Origin: Datnioides undecimradiatus
Lineage: Eukaryota; Chordata; Actinopteri; Lobotiformes; Datnioididae
Assembly (NCBI GenBank): GCA_008933995.1
Contig: WARS01000016.1
Span: forward strand, 9,069,848 to 9,133,847
Length of the DNA stretch: 64,000 nt
Direction of reading: 5' to 3'
Below the pieces are notes generated by a model that did no database searches, was not told the origin of the DNA, and saw only the letters and a list, made by a program, of their open reading frames with translations. Shown one piece after another: positions 1-14,600 of this stretch. The position numbers and the translations under genes were made by a program. Within the stretch, counting starts at the first letter, position 1. Each line of letters starts with the position of its first letter.

Positions 1-71
1 GACTGAAATGATTGATAGCATTCATTTTTCTGATAAGATACCAAAGTGGCTTACAGTAAGTATTGGTCTAC

Positions 72-392
72 CTCAACTATCTTGTTTTTTTGGGTCTCGT
101 TGACCTTTCCAGCAAGGCAGCAGCGAGAGAGGGCATTGTGAATGATGAATTTGTTGGACTTGAAGCTTGGTTCTTTAAAGAGCTTTGGACCTGCAAACAC
201 AAACATGGGCACTCTTGTCTCATGTGTCTGATCATAGACATTTTTGCGCAATGCCTGTGAAAATTGAAAAATACTGTACCTGTGTACTCCGGGGCAGGCG
301 AGGTACCATTGGAACCAGTCTCCCATTCTTTTTCTCCATTCCCATTTGCCAGTTTACTTGGCGTCACACATCCTGCAGGTGAATCAGGACGG
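72..392 (-). CDS. camsap3: camsap3 coding exons 16 and 17, start of the CKK domain
   Basis: Exon 16 (280-392) ends in EYTG and exon 17 (72-190) continues with [20 protein letters not shown], the conserved entry to the CKK domain that recognises the microtubule minus end. The glycine codon is split across the intron (donor gtacag after 280, acceptor before 190). Exon 17 ends in phase 0 at a GTAGAC donor. I translated bases 1-50 on the minus strand and found no continuation of CKK, so this is intron and the domain is cut by the window edge. Confidence 0.9.
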
Positions 393-3300
393 CTGTGGAA
401 AAATGTCAGACAGTACATTGATAGGCCATTACTTCATAACATATCTGCATTAAACTTGACAATAAGCTGGATCATCAATAAGGGAGCATCAATCTCCCCT
501 CTATTGCTGTTTTTTGACATACCTTGAAAAAGGTTAGTGATAATTAGAAATGCATATAAAGCAACTAACCACTATACAAGTGTGCTTGTTATGAGGAAAA
601 TGTGAGCTGTCCTCACATGGCAGGAATAAAAGTGGATGGATACTGATGCCAAAAAGCAGTTAGCTGTATGGTCAAAAAAAAAACAGAAGAGCCTTTCAAT
701 CTAACAAGGTTTGGATTCACAACTCTCAACCTGACAAGGCTTGGATACAAGGTGAGAGCAGGACCCAGATGCAGGCAGGAACAAGGACGCAAAGGATCTT
801 TTAACAGTTTATTTAAAGTCATAAAACATTGCCAAAGTCATTTAAATCTTCTTTGAGGTAACAAGAATTCCTGTACCAACTTCATCACAATCAACAGATC
901 AGCACTTCCAGCTCTCAGCTAACATTGTGGCTAAAATGCATTAATGAGAGTAAGAATTAAAACAAACTGTGCAGCAGTGTACCTGTTGGGTTTCTTTGTG
1001 GGATCAGCACATTTGTTTCCTGACTCATCTGTGGCTGCCAGGTTCAGGGAGGAGTGAGAGTAGACTTTGGTCAACTTTGAGCCTGGGGAAACATATATAT
1101 TAATGAACTGAATTAATCTACAAACAGCTATAAATCATTTGGTAACTTTTATTTTCCCTTTTGACTTTACCAGTTATTCCCTTGGCTGGACTCAGCGACA
1201 GCTGTGTTTCCTCCCTGGTCATGCTGCGAGGCCTGGAGCGGGTTTTCTTAGTGGAAGATCGTCCTTGATTGGTTGATTTCTGCCTAAGTATTTTGTCCAA
1301 GTCATCCATGATCCTGAGTTGTTGCCGCCGTGCATACTCTCCTCGTGTGAAATCTCCGCGGCGGGCTGGTGTAGCAGGAGGTGTAGGGGAAGGGGAGGTT
1401 GTCCCTGCAGGAGGTGTATTGGAAGGAGATGCCACTCTTTTGTCTGAGGATGCTTGTCTGAAACCAAGAGCAATGGGGTTACTTTGATATGGATGCATAA
1501 CAGCTTTGGAGTTACAAATGTACAAATCTAAGCAGCGTAGTGTTTGGATGCAAACAACTATGTAATCTGTGTGTATTTATTGATGTGTTTGTCTTTGTTA
1601 CCTGTTTTCCCTTTCTTGCTCATGCCACTGTCTCCTCCTCTTTAGCTCTTCAGTTCTCTTCTGCTGTTTTTCCAGCAGGAAAGCTCTACGCTGGGCCATC
1701 TCCCCCTCGCTATGTACTTCCTCCTACAACCACGTCAGCACAGACTCATATTGTAAATGCCATGACAAAGAATCAATGTGCACTGAAAACCCTTCTAGTC
1801 TGTATTTGTAAGTTCTCACCTTAAAGAAGAACTGAATTCCTCCTCTTGGCCCCGGCTCGTTCTGTTCTCTGCTTCCAGTATGTCTTGTTTGTTCTCCTTT
1901 GGATTCAGTTTGTTGTTCTTGCAAGTTGCCGGCATCCATGGCCAGTTCCAGCTGCTCTATGGGGTCAAGAGGTTCTGCAGCAAGTCCTCTAGCAGCTTCA
2001 GATTCTGTGTGGTCGCTCATTGAATCAGAGGAAAACTCCTGCCCTTCATCACTTGGTTCATCACTGCCTCCTTCTGGCCCTCCAAGAGATGACAACGAAA
2101 CCTCATTTGGACTTGAGTTCTTCTCTGCACCTTCACCTTTCACAACTTCACCTCCTGCACTGTATGCAGCAGAAACAGACAAAGTTTCGCTCTCGAATGA
2201 GCATTCAGAAGGAGCTCCAGAGCTGCTTCCACCTGCAGCCCTTGGACGATCTTGCCTTGGCAAGACAGGCAGTCCTCCTATAGCCTCCACCTCCTCATGC
2301 TCCAACTCCAGGCTGAACTGAGTCGGTGTCTCACTGGAGCCTGTGTCTGAGGTGCACTCGTCAGGCTGTGGCTGCAGAATGGGCTGAGGAGACTCTTGAG
2401 GAGTCTGAGGCCCGCCAATACGAAAAGAGGACGAGGTCTGAACCTGACACTTACTAGGGGACACACGCCGCAAGTGAGGGAGGGTGTCCACGTTCTGGGT
2501 TGGTGTCAGCACACGGTTGAGTGGAGGGAATTTGAGTTCAGAAGGCCGAGGGTGAGGCTGGTGTTGGGTACGTGGCTGGTGCTTGGGGCTGCGAGGAGTG
2601 GAGGAGGAATGGATCTTGGTGCGAGGAGCTGGGCAGGAGGAAGAGATAAGAACTTGGGAACGGCGTGATGGGGAGGAGGCAGAACCAGTGGGAACCATCC
2701 AAGCTTTACTGGTACTCCTTGTAGGAGTCTTTGTTGGTGTTCTTGGTGGAGTCTTCGTTGGGGTGTGAGGAGGAGTTTTTGATTCTGTTTTGGCATTGCC
2801 CCTGGGTGTTGATTTTTGAATAGTCTTGGGTGTATTTCTGGGTCTTTGGTTGCTCATTAGCTGCTGCTGCTGTTCTGTAAGTTTCTGCATGTCCTTCTGT
2901 AGTGACTGCAGAGCTTCACTCAGTTTTTGCACCACTTCATTGTACTCCACTAGAACAGCTTCACCTCCTTTTTCTGTTCCTTTGTCTTTTTCTGCCCCTT
3001 TCTTACTTTCAATAGAGAATGTGACCTGCTTCTCTAACCGAGGAGGATTGGAGACAGATGGCTGCTCCTTATTCCCATCTTTTTCTTTCTCCTTCTTTTC
3101 CTTTTCTTCTTTTTCCTCCTCCTGTTTCAGTTGCTCCTCCATGTGCGTGAGGCGCTCCTCCAGGGTAAGATTATCCTCCTCTGCTCCCTCCCCTCCTCCC
3201 TCCCCTTGCTCTCTTTTCAGTTGAAGGAAGGCAGTTTTTCCAAGCCTCTGTCTGTGTTTGGCAAAGATGGCTTCAATACGTCTTTTTTGGGCTTCAATAC

Positions 3301-5651
3301 TTTTGCGTTTTTCCTCCAGACGAGCCCCCAACTCCCAGGCCTCAGAGCCTGGTTCAGGGCCCCTCGGCCCGGGGCTGTCCTGGCGACCAAGTGCCCCTGC
3401 CGGGGTGGATGGTGTAAGTGGAGTGCCTGGGGTTGTTGGGGTCGGAGCAGAGGCTGACTCCTCCCCTGGAGCAGCGGGATGTCTTCTTCTGCTGTCTCGT
3501 CGCTCAGCAAAGCTTGTCATGCGTGGACTGTTGCTGGTGCTGTGGTTTCCTTGGCGACCATTACTGGGTCGTATGTTACCCGGGGCGTTTCTGGGAGTAT
3601 CATCCGATGCTTCAGAGGAGTCAACACTGCCATCTCGTAGAACAGAGTCATCATCTCGTGACATATCAGAGTTGCACCCTGATCGCTCCCTTCTCTCTCC
3701 CCTTCCTTGTCTTTTAGTATCACCCCCTTCTCCTCCAACAGGCCGGTAGAGGACTCCAGAGCGAGAGGGAGCAGAGCTGCTGAGCTGAGGATTATCCTCC
3801 TCTGGGGAGTGTAGGAAGAAACCAGCAGGGGCTCCTTCAGGGCGTAACCTGGGTTCTGGTCTTCCTCCTTTTACTCCTTTCTCTGCTGTCCTTGCCTTCC
3901 TTCGATCTTTGTTGGCAGGAGTATGCACCACCTGCAGTGCTTCCTCAATGGTCGGCAGCTCTCCCAGAGGTGTTGTGTGTGCGTAAGGGCCCCAGGATGA
4001 GCGCTGCGATGGTGCAGAAGAACTGACAAGGTGGCTGAAGTCCTCAGGTGGACTGTAAGGGACATGATTCATTCCTGCTGATGTCACTGGTGAAGTCATT
4101 GCAGGGATGCCAGTGGTGAGGCTGTCAGTGCTGACAGAGCGAAAGACAGAATCTATTGGGTTTCCCATGACAATGTCAACATCACTGTCCAACCCAAATG
4201 GGATGCTGAAAGTCACTGCTGACAGAGGACGACTGCAGAGAGGTGGATGATGATGGAAGGATGATCAAATGGACGGGTTGTACCAGACAAGAATGGAAAA
4301 GCAGAGACCACAGAAGCCAAAGTAAGAAGATTGAAAATTAAGATAAAATATGAATGCAACACAACATCTACTATTGAAATCACATGAAACTGTTAGTCTA
4401 CTACCTGATCTGTTTCTTGGTCCAACTTTTGTTTTCTGAAAAGACATTTTAAAGAATTATTAAAATCTGTTTTGGTTAAAAATGATTCAAAAACACATTT
4501 CTTAGTATTTTGTACCTGGTGACACAGGAGATGAGATGGGCACAAAGGGTTGTTTGAAGATGAAGGAAGGAGAGCCACTGAAAGAGGAAAACACAGTAAA
4601 CTGTAGTTCATTCACAACTCTTTCACTGGTAGACCCCAACCATTTGGCAAATTTCCCAAGATTTCACCTTGACTCAATGAGTCCATGACCATTTGTAAAG
4701 TGTACTTAGGTTTTGACTGATTGTATTCAGGTTTACAACAGATTCTACATCAGTCTGAGATGCAATGCAGTGGAATGCTGTTACCTGTTGCTGTTGCCAC
4801 TAACGGGACTTGTACAATCAAGTAACCCTGAGACATCTGAAAAACATAGAAAGAGGACACAGAGGGTGATCAAATGATATTATTCCTTAAATAGTTAAAG
4901 CTCAATTTAACAATATTAGAACAATGTTTTCATGAGCACCACAGACCTGTGAGGTCGATGGGTTGAATAGGCTGGACGAAATCAGGCTTTTTAACCTCGA
5001 ACCACTCCAGCAGTTCAGATATGAAGCTCATGATGTTCAGCTGAGGATAAGAGCACACTGGGTTAGCAAGGAAAGTTCATTGTGCATTAAGAAGTAGACT
5101 GTGACCGTAAAGACTAGCTACACCCAGGCTGAGAATTACATTAGCACTGCCATCTAGCAGTTGCTGCATCTGCTGTCCCAGCCTTGTTGCATCCAGCAAA
5201 TTTAACTGACTTAACTTAAGCCAGACTTGAGCAGCAATGTTTTTTATCCATAGATTATTAGGCGTGGAGTTACCTTAAAACACCTGCAATCATTTAATCC
5301 ATACACCTCACTTTACTTAAACTGCACTGATGCACACATGTCACAATCCTTACATGCAGAACAGGCGGAGCATACAGCAGGTCCTCCACAGCGAGGGGGC
5401 AGCAACTCTGTAAACTGCTCGCACAGAACTCTTTGATTAGCTGCAGGTTGTAGAGACTGTCAGCAACTGACATGGTGTCCTTCAGACACACATCTGGAAG
5501 GAGCAGAGAACACAATGTATGTCTGTAACGTCTACTCAACATATTTATTGGAAACCTTTTTGTAAATGATGGGACCATCATACATCAGATAATATATAAT
5601 CTATAAATATAAATATTTAATCATCTAATGTGTATGTGTATGCATGTATGT

Positions 5652-5693
<42 letters not shown>

Positions 5694-8600
5694 CCTCTAG
5701 AGGCAGCAAACTGGAGCAGTAGTAGTGCAAAACAGCAGCTATAGCACAGCCATTAGACAGATCTTTGACCGCAGAAACTAGTGGGAAAGTAGGAGTCAGC
5801 TTGGACTGCACTTTGTCCTTCCTATAGCGAATCTAGGGAAGAAACAAAGAGGACAGGAGGAGGAGAGGGATGAGGAGAGAGAAGAGAGTAAAGGGAGGAG
5901 GAGTTTTGCAAAGACAAGTAGGAGTCAGAAACAGCAAATGGGCAAGTGAGGAGAAGTGAGGAAGGATCATCAGGCAGACACAGAAAAATAATAATTAGGT
6001 ATCGAGAGCTTTACAGTATGTTTAAGGGTTAGTCCAGTGACAAAAGAAACGTAAAACCAGCCAGGATTGTCCTTCTTTCAGACAATAAATAAAATCAGAG
6101 ACTCAAACTAAGATGTCAGCCAAGCTCCAGGAAAATTGCAGCGAGGAAGAACCCACAGAAACAAAGCACAAGACCAGCGATGCCTCAGTTTAAAGAAACA
6201 ATTACACATAAACGCACACATAAACCCCAACCAAATGGTGCAGTGTAAAAGTTGAAGCAAATAAAAATATACAATAAAAAGAAAACTATGGATAGAAAAA
6301 TGTCAGTGTAAGTGAAAATGAGGCTGTTTGTCCTCAGGTGTCCATGCAGCAAAAACAAGCACTGACCCTCAGTTCTGATCAGGTTACAAAAAAGAAATCA
6401 TACATAATCAAATTAGAAAAAGTGAAATTTGCAAACACAATACTAATGTTGTATCACTCTTTAATGTGCACATGAGATAAAAATACACCCAAAAGAATCC
6501 CAAACAAAAGAAATCCTGCATGTGCATCAACTGTGATATGTTGTGTGTTGTTACACAACCATGTTTGAGGTGGTCAAAGTTTGGCATTTAAGAGTCGCAT
6601 CCAGTCCTATTATGCCTCCTATAACATGGCTTTGTAACATACACTTAAAAATAGCGGTAAAAAGGAATTGTGATTAGTTTGCAGTCTGTCAGTCAGTCTG
6701 TCAAAGTCATTGGTCAACAGCTTGGAAAGGGTGTGGCGATTGGTCAGTCAGTCAGTCAAGTGCGTTGCTACGGGAGACGTGGAGGATGAGGGTGAGAAAA
6801 GAGCGAGGTGTTATACATTACCACTGGTGGCTTATTCCCCGACTCCTTCAAACAAAAAGCGATAGCATGCTGGATGGGGGATGGCAGAGAGAGGGAAACA
6901 AGCATAAATGACAAGGGGGCCGGTCATCATGGGAACCGCCACACCACAGAGTCACATGGCACTGCTCAGGGAGAGAGGGAGCGACAGGGGAGGAGGAGGA
7001 GGAGCAGAGGATAGGAACAAACAAAGGGGGCACAGAGGTATTTAAAAGTCCCCCTCCAATCAAAAAAAGTGATTTCTTTCTGTTCCTGCAGTGGAATGCT
7101 TGAGCTATACTTTACATGCTGGTGCATGCACAGAGTTTAACACTAGAAAGCCGCATTCATCTTCTTCTGCTGAAAGAGGAACGTTTCTCTGTGCTCATTA
7201 AAAATGTAGATTTTATAAGCATGATTTATGACATCACAAATTGTTTGGAGGCCCATTCTGGTCCAATATTGAACTTGCATCATGTGTAAACTTAAAGTGT
7301 CCAGTTAACATACAGTAAGAACTGACATTTCAGTGAAGTAGGAGTTGTTCTGAAATCAACAATATTTGTACATTTACAACTTCTGTAACTTTTTACAATG
7401 GAGAAGAAACAAATGTCATTTTAAGGATTTTAACAATCTAATATTATTTTTGGTGTCAAAAGTTTATCAAACTTAAATTATTATTCAAAGTCATGTATTT
7501 CACCTGTACCTCAAAACACGTCTGGAGGGGATCTTTAATAGTTAGCAGGGAAGTATTTTGACCTCCTTCCACTCCCCATCACCTCCCCCCAGCTCTGATA
7601 ATCTGGGTAGTTTGAGATGAAACCGACGAACATAACAAAGTCATAAACAACCCCGTGTCCGAAACATCATTAGGTAATAATAATATGTAGTTACAGGACA
7701 TTTTCAGGTGCATTGAACTGGTCAGATGTAAAAGTCAGGAGATATTTAAATGTCATACACAGAGGCACTCGTAACAGATTTAGTTTAATGTGACATTTCC
7801 AGCAGACACAATAATGTCAGCCGTAGCAGATGGACAGATTCAGGGAGAGAGAGTGAGATAGACAGCAGAAGATTACACTTACGGGGACTAGTTTCCAGTA
7901 CCAACGGGTGGACTGACACTGCCAGAGAGCAAGGCATGACAGAGACAAACCAGGGGGAGAACAGAGAAGCAGAGCAAGGTTGATGTTAGAAGCTGCAGCA
8001 ACACAGCTACAGTATGAGAGACAGCTGCTTAATAGCAAAACATCATGAGTGTGTGTGTGTGTGTGTGTGTAAGTGGTGGTGATGATGGGGGGGTATTTTT
8101 ACCGCGTCCTGAGTAGGCTGCAGGTCTGTACATGTCTGCGACTTTGGAGGCTCTTCTTCTTCTGTAATTTCTCTCAGTTTCTGGTTCAGCTATAAGAAGA
8201 CAAAAGAATAAGTTCACTTGCTCTTACCTCAAAGCATTGTTGAAATTTGTCCACAGGAGGGGGGACGAATCCCCACTGCTGTGACATAAGACACTGTCAG
8301 AGTCAAAGAATGTCACACAGGCAAGTAAATCCTACCCTATCCTTTAATCCCACAAATAATCCCAAAAGGTAAGTGTGTTCTCCTGTCTCATTGCAATTAA
8401 TACAGTAGGCATATAAATGAACATGCAACACAAGAGTACAGCGTCATGATTAAAGATAAAAAATAATAGTCCAAGTGATGTTTTCCCCATTGTTTGCTTG
8501 TTTTTCATCATTAATGTTCATGCATAGATGCAAATTCAAATGTTGAAAATCACTGTATTTCAGAAGGTTTTGCTATATTGGGACTCTCGTTTATGTTTTT

Positions 8601-11600
8601 TTTTTTTAAAAACTATAAAAACTAATGTTTCCTTCTCGAAAGGCCTATAATGCAGTCAGATATCTTTTTCTAACTATACTGTCAGTAATGTCTAGTAATA
8701 ATTTCTATATTTCTATATTTCTCTTAGGTACATTCACATAAGAAATGGTGACCTTAGCATTGTAATTATAGATAATCTTTTGGTTTGATTTAAATTATTT
8801 CTGGGTTTACAGAAAACCTTTGGCTTCATCTTTGAGGCCCAAACAATCCAAGTGAGCATCTGCAGCAAAGCAGAATAAGAACATAAATTTTGGTATAAGC
8901 CAATTTTTAACAGTGAACCTGTTCTTTAAGTGATCAACTTTTTAAATGAAGTGGCTGACAAAAGCTGAAAGTGACATCATCAACGTTGACATGATTTTTG
9001 ATCTCACCCTGTTGACCCAGAAGAGCAGAGCATTCTCCCACGGAGCCCCGACACCCATCTGCTCTGCCTCCGCCGCCATCTTCACCCTGCTGACCGTCTC
9101 TTTGGCAGCCAGTGTCATCAGAGCGTCAATCAGGGCCAGGTGGGCTTTCTGTACCAATCACAAGAGATATTTAATAAAGTCAAAAATCAGCAGATATACT
9201 ACTTTGTAGGTATGAGGTCATTCAGTGCTGTTCATTTTAAAGCCTTTCTACATTTATTCCACTTGATTTTTGACTGAAATACTTTACTTTACTGTATTTT
9301 TCTTTCTTTGATTCCACACAAGATTCATAAATATCACTTTATTTCCTTCCTTCTTTCCTTCCGGCCCTCTTTGTTTCCTACTTTTCCTCTTTTTCTAGTT
9401 CTATTTATCCTTTCTTCCTTTGCTGCCTTCCTAATTATTTTCATCTGTTTCCATCTGATGTTCCTATCCTGACTGTTACTCATCCTTTACTTGGGCTGAC
9501 AGAACAACTTTCAGGGACACGACATTTTCACCCAACAGACTTTTCTTCATTTCCACTTAGGAGTTAAATTCACTTGTTTACCTAGTTATTATGTAGTATT
9601 TACAACTGTGGTATGTACTTATACCTATGGGTCCTTTCCACTGATAATCAAATAGTAAGAAACAGTAGAAATAAAGAGTTAAGACCTGACCTGATACACT
9701 CATAAACAGCTACACACAAGGCAGCACACCCACCGTCTTGATGGGGACACAGCTGAGGTCCTCCTCTGTGACGTCTGCATCCTGGACCTTTGGAGCGAAA
9801 CCTTTCTTAATGAGGAACTGCAGCAGGGCAGAATTGTCAGCTGGGGACCCCTGCAATGCTGGCAGAGAGACTCCGTGTGCCTGGGCCAGTAGGGCCTGGG
9901 CCCGGCAGTAGATCTCCGGGGACAGAAGCAGCTTGGAGACGGACGGCTTGAGGTGCTCTTGTTCATACTGATCCTTGTAAAGAGGCTCCCGCAACTCCAC
10001 AGGAACATTTTCTAAAAAGGGGAAAGAGGAAATTTTTGTTGAGCTTGATTGGTGATAGCAATCACTTTGGTCCACATCTAAATTAGTAGATGGACATTCA
10101 TGAAAACTTTACAGACACTCACAGTCCCAAGAGGATGAATCTTTTGTCTTTGGATTTAAGTGAAACACTGACAGCAGATGCACTGCTGTGAAAAATTAGT
10201 CAAAGTTTTGACTCATTTTGTGAAATATCTCAAACTCTATCTGATGGATTTGCACAAGATCCCTAGCAAAGCTAATGACTCTCCAATCTGCCTCAGCTGT
10301 AGCCTTCTTTCGGTCTAGTGCTAATGTTAGCATGCTATGTTGCTAAACTTCAAACTTCCTTATCCTCATCATCAAGGAAGTGGTAAGCATGCAGTTAGCA
10401 AGTTAGCATTTAGCATTTGTCTGTGCAGCCTCATAGAGCTGCTAGCATCGCTGTGGACTATTTATCTTGTTATAGCCTAGAAGGAAAGCATTAATATTTC
10501 AGTGGGTGATATTAAGTTGAAAGAGTGCACTCAATCATTATCTACGAGCACAGATAACCGAATGGAGGCACTTGTTCATCTACAAAAGGACATTCCTTGA
10601 GCTGCATGTGAGGAAAAACACAAACAACCAAGTTTATTTTGCAGTTATAAGACATTTCTTGCCTTCCTGCAGATGTAAGCAATGGGAAAATGAGTTTAGC
10701 TTCCCTGCATTGTTCTCTTTCTTGGAGAACAATACAGAGAATTGCTGTTCCAACACTTTGTCCCATGTGGAAAATGTCACACAGGCGGCAGCCAAAACAA
10801 TGCAGCTCCAATATCTCTTCTAGAAAAGAAAACAAAATAACTTCTACTGGATAAAAGTGGAGAATCTTTCCCACTATGGAAATTAGGTGACAGTAAGTGA
10901 AAGCGTCTGACTGCAGGGAGCCTGCAGGACAAGATAATATCATCATCTGCATGAACAGCTCAGCAAGGTTCCCCAGACAAGTGTGTGTGTATGTGCATGT
11001 CAAGTAATCTCTGATGTGCAAGAAGCTCAGACCACTATGAGTGGGTCATCTCATAGACACATACACACTGTGGACACAAAAACACACACTTTCCTGACTG
11101 ACCCATATTCTAACTGCGCAGCTTCTGGAAGAATGTACAAGGAGTTGGGATAATCCTGATGATTGGACTGGACTTTTTAAGGGGAAATCAGAATCTACAT
11201 CACTTCACTTTACTACTGCAGTCAGTCCTTGTTCCCTGTAAGCCTTTGAAAATTATTTTCTTCTCCTTCATTTGTCCTTACACATCCAACTGACTTGCAA
11301 TGAGGGATACAACTTGCCTTCTTACTCTCTGTAACCCTCTGTTATTTCTTATGTAACTGTGACTCCTTCTTCCTATCCTCTCCTCCCTTTCTCTGTGTTG
11401 CTCAAATGAGGGAAGAGAAATCAGTACATAACCGCAATGAATAACACGATGAATATGAGGGGAAAACCTATCTGTGTCACTGCATAAACAACAGTTTAAG
11501 CACACTCTCCTCTGCAGTGTGACACACACTGTTAGGGGTTAAACCCTTGCCTTTCACACTCTGCAGCACTGGGAGGAAATAGGACTTGCTGTCACCATGG

Positions 11601-14600
11601 GAATGGTGGAAATGGAAAGCAGCCATTCAGTCCTGATCACAGCAGAGGAGATGAGACTGGACTGCAGAGTAGGAACTGGCTAACCCATTTAACATAATAC
11701 TAATTCAATCAGGGAAAACAACAAGGAGCAGGCCTGTGCAGCTAAAACAGTACAACAATCAAGTGTTGTATTGTATAGATTGTATGAATACCTGGTGCTT
11801 TAATTCAAATTTATCTGAAAATATACACTGATCAGGCTTAACATTACGACAACCTGCCTAATATTGTGTTGGTCCCCCTTTTGCTGCCAAAACAGCCCTG
11901 TCCTATCAAGGCATGAACTCCACTAGACCCCTGAAGGTGTGCTGTGTTATCTGGCACCAAGATGATAGCAGCAGATCCTTTAAGTCCTGTAAGTTGCGAG
12001 GTGGGGCCTCCATGGATCGGACTTGTTTGTCCAGCACATCCCACAGATGCTCGATTGGATTGAGATCTGGGGAATTTGGAGACCAAGTCAACACCTCAGA
12101 CTCATTGTTGTCCTCCTCAAACCATTCACAAACCATTTTTGCTTTGTGGCATGGCACATTATCCTGCTGAAACAGGCCACAGTCATAAGGGAATACAACA
12201 TGAAAGGGTGTACATGGCCTGCAACAATGCTTAGGTATTTGGTACGTGTCAAAGTAACATCCACATGGATGGCAGCACCCAAGGTTTCCCAGCAGAATAT
12301 TGCCCAAAGCATCACACTGCCTCCGCCAGCTTACCTTCTTCCCATAGTGCATCCTGGTGCACCATGTGTTCCCCAGGTAAGAGATGCACACGTCCCATCC
12401 ATCCATGTGACTTTAAAGAAAATGTGATTCATCAGACCAGGCACCCTTCTTCCATTACTCTGTGGTCCAGTTCTGATGCTCACATGCCCATTGTTGGCGC
12501 TTCCAGCGGTGCACAGGGATCAGCATGGGCACCCTGACTGATCTGTGGCTATGCAGCCCCATACGCAACAAACTGTGATGCACTGTGTATTCTGACCTTT
12601 ACATCAGAACCAGCATTAACTTCTTCAGTAATATGAGCAACAGTAGCTCGTCTGTTGGATTGGACCACACGGACCAGCCTTCGTTCACCATGTGCATCAA
12701 TGAGCCTTGGCCCATGAATCTGTCACCAGTTCACCACCGTTCCTTCCTTGGACCACTTTTGATAGATACTGACCACTGAAGACTAGGAGCACCCCACAAG
12801 AGCTGCAGTTTTGGAGATGCTCTGACCCAGTCGTCTAGCCATCACAATTTGGCCCTTGTCAAATTCATTGAAATCCTTACGCTTGTCCATTTTCCTGCTT
12901 CTAACACATCAACTTTGAGGAAAAAATGTTTACTTGATGCCTAATATATCCCACCCGCTAACAGGTGCCATGATGAAGAGATAAGCAGTGTTATTCACTT
13001 CACCTGGAGTTAGCATCTAATCAGAAGTGCAAGAGAATAGTATTATGCACAGAAGGTATAGGGATATATATCATAAAGTACAAAGTGCATAAGCATAAAT
13101 GATAGAATTTACAGTATATTCAAATGAATTTGAGAGCAATATACAATCTAGTATGTACAGTATGTTTAAAACTATATAGCACTAGTGGTACTATAATTTA
13201 CAGTGTATACAGTTGAATTATGTGCACCATGCAGAGCAGTATGTACAGAACATTCAGTATGTAAAGTTGGTTGTGTGTAGAAAATAAATATGGTTAAACT
13301 GAACAACATGAAAGGTTCACCATGTGCATGAGACTGTTCAGCTAGAAGTACTGGGACAATGCAATAGGGTGCAAAAGTAACGTTTGTGATCATATGAGTG
13401 TACCCGAATTAAAAGTACAATATTTTCATCTAAGCTCAATCTGCAACTGTAAAGAAGATCACTGTTGGAAAGCTGCAAGACAGAAAGGGGGACTATTGGG
13501 ATGTAAGCACTAGGTGTGTAAGAAAGGAATCTGGCTGAGCAGGACTATTTTGTCCTGATAGCAATCAGCCCCTTTTAGGGTCAATTCTGCCCAAACGTGT
13601 CAAAAAACATTTTCAAACTGAACAATATTTTGACTAGTACTTTAGTACTTAAAACAATGGAGCCTGTCACCATACCCCACAATATCTGTAATTAAAAACT
13701 GACTGATAAAATTATCAAATGTGGAGTTTGGAGTTCCTTACAATATGTGCAGAACACATAAAGATACCGTATACTGCCTTAGGAAATAATCCAGCTTTAA
13801 ATAAATAAGAGTTTTCAGGATTTGGAACTCGTACATTTTAAGATAGCAGGGGTAATGTCAGTTTGAAGTACAACCATCACCCTTTATGATAAATGCTGAC
13901 AGAGAGGTTGCTGTGATTGGAATCACTGAAGGTTCTTTCAATCCCACAGACAGTTCTGAGAATGGGCCAAACAATGGAATCCACAGTTCCAACATCACCA
14001 AATTCTGTTCTGAGCCATCTCTGATGTCACAGGAATGGAATCAGTTCTCACTGAAGAAGTTATAAATAAGACTCGCGACCTAGCTAGATGGGGACTTAGC
14101 TAGATGGGGACCTAGCTAGATGGGGATCTAGATAGATGGAGACCTAGCTAGATGGAGACTTAGCTAGATAGGGATCTAGATAGATGGGGACCTAACTAGA
14201 TGGGGACTTAGCTAGATGGGGATCTAGATACATGGGGACCTAGCTAGATGGGGACTAGGCTAGATAGGGACCTAGCTAGATGGGGACTTAGATAGATCGG
14301 GACCTAGCTAGATGGGGATCTAGGCTAGATAGGGATCTAGATAGATGGGGACTTAGATAGATCGGGACCTAGCTAGATGGGAACTAGGCTAGATAGGGAT
14401 CTAGATAGATGGGGACCTAACTAGATGGGGACTTAGCTTGACATGGATCTAGATAGATGGGGACCTAGCTAGATGGGGACTAGGCTAGATAGGGACCTAG
14501 CTAGATGGGGACTTAGCTAGATAGGGATCTAGATAAATGGGGACCTAGCTAGAGGGATTAGGCTAGATAGGGACCTAGCTAGATGGGGACCTAGTTAGAT

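Noticed and set aside
1-50. Possible next CKK exon of camsap3
   Set aside because: All three minus-strand frames were read; none continues the CKK sequence and no acceptor is present.
3871-4065. Various ORFs overlapping camsap3 exon 12
   Set aside because: Frame shadows of the 804-codon exon, whose own frame matches CAMSAP3 from end to end.
10542-11021. 159-codon minus-strand ORF in camsap3 intron 1
   Set aside because: Lies inside an intron next to a dispersed repeat. The translation has no recognisable domain and there are no matching splice sites or sensible start context.
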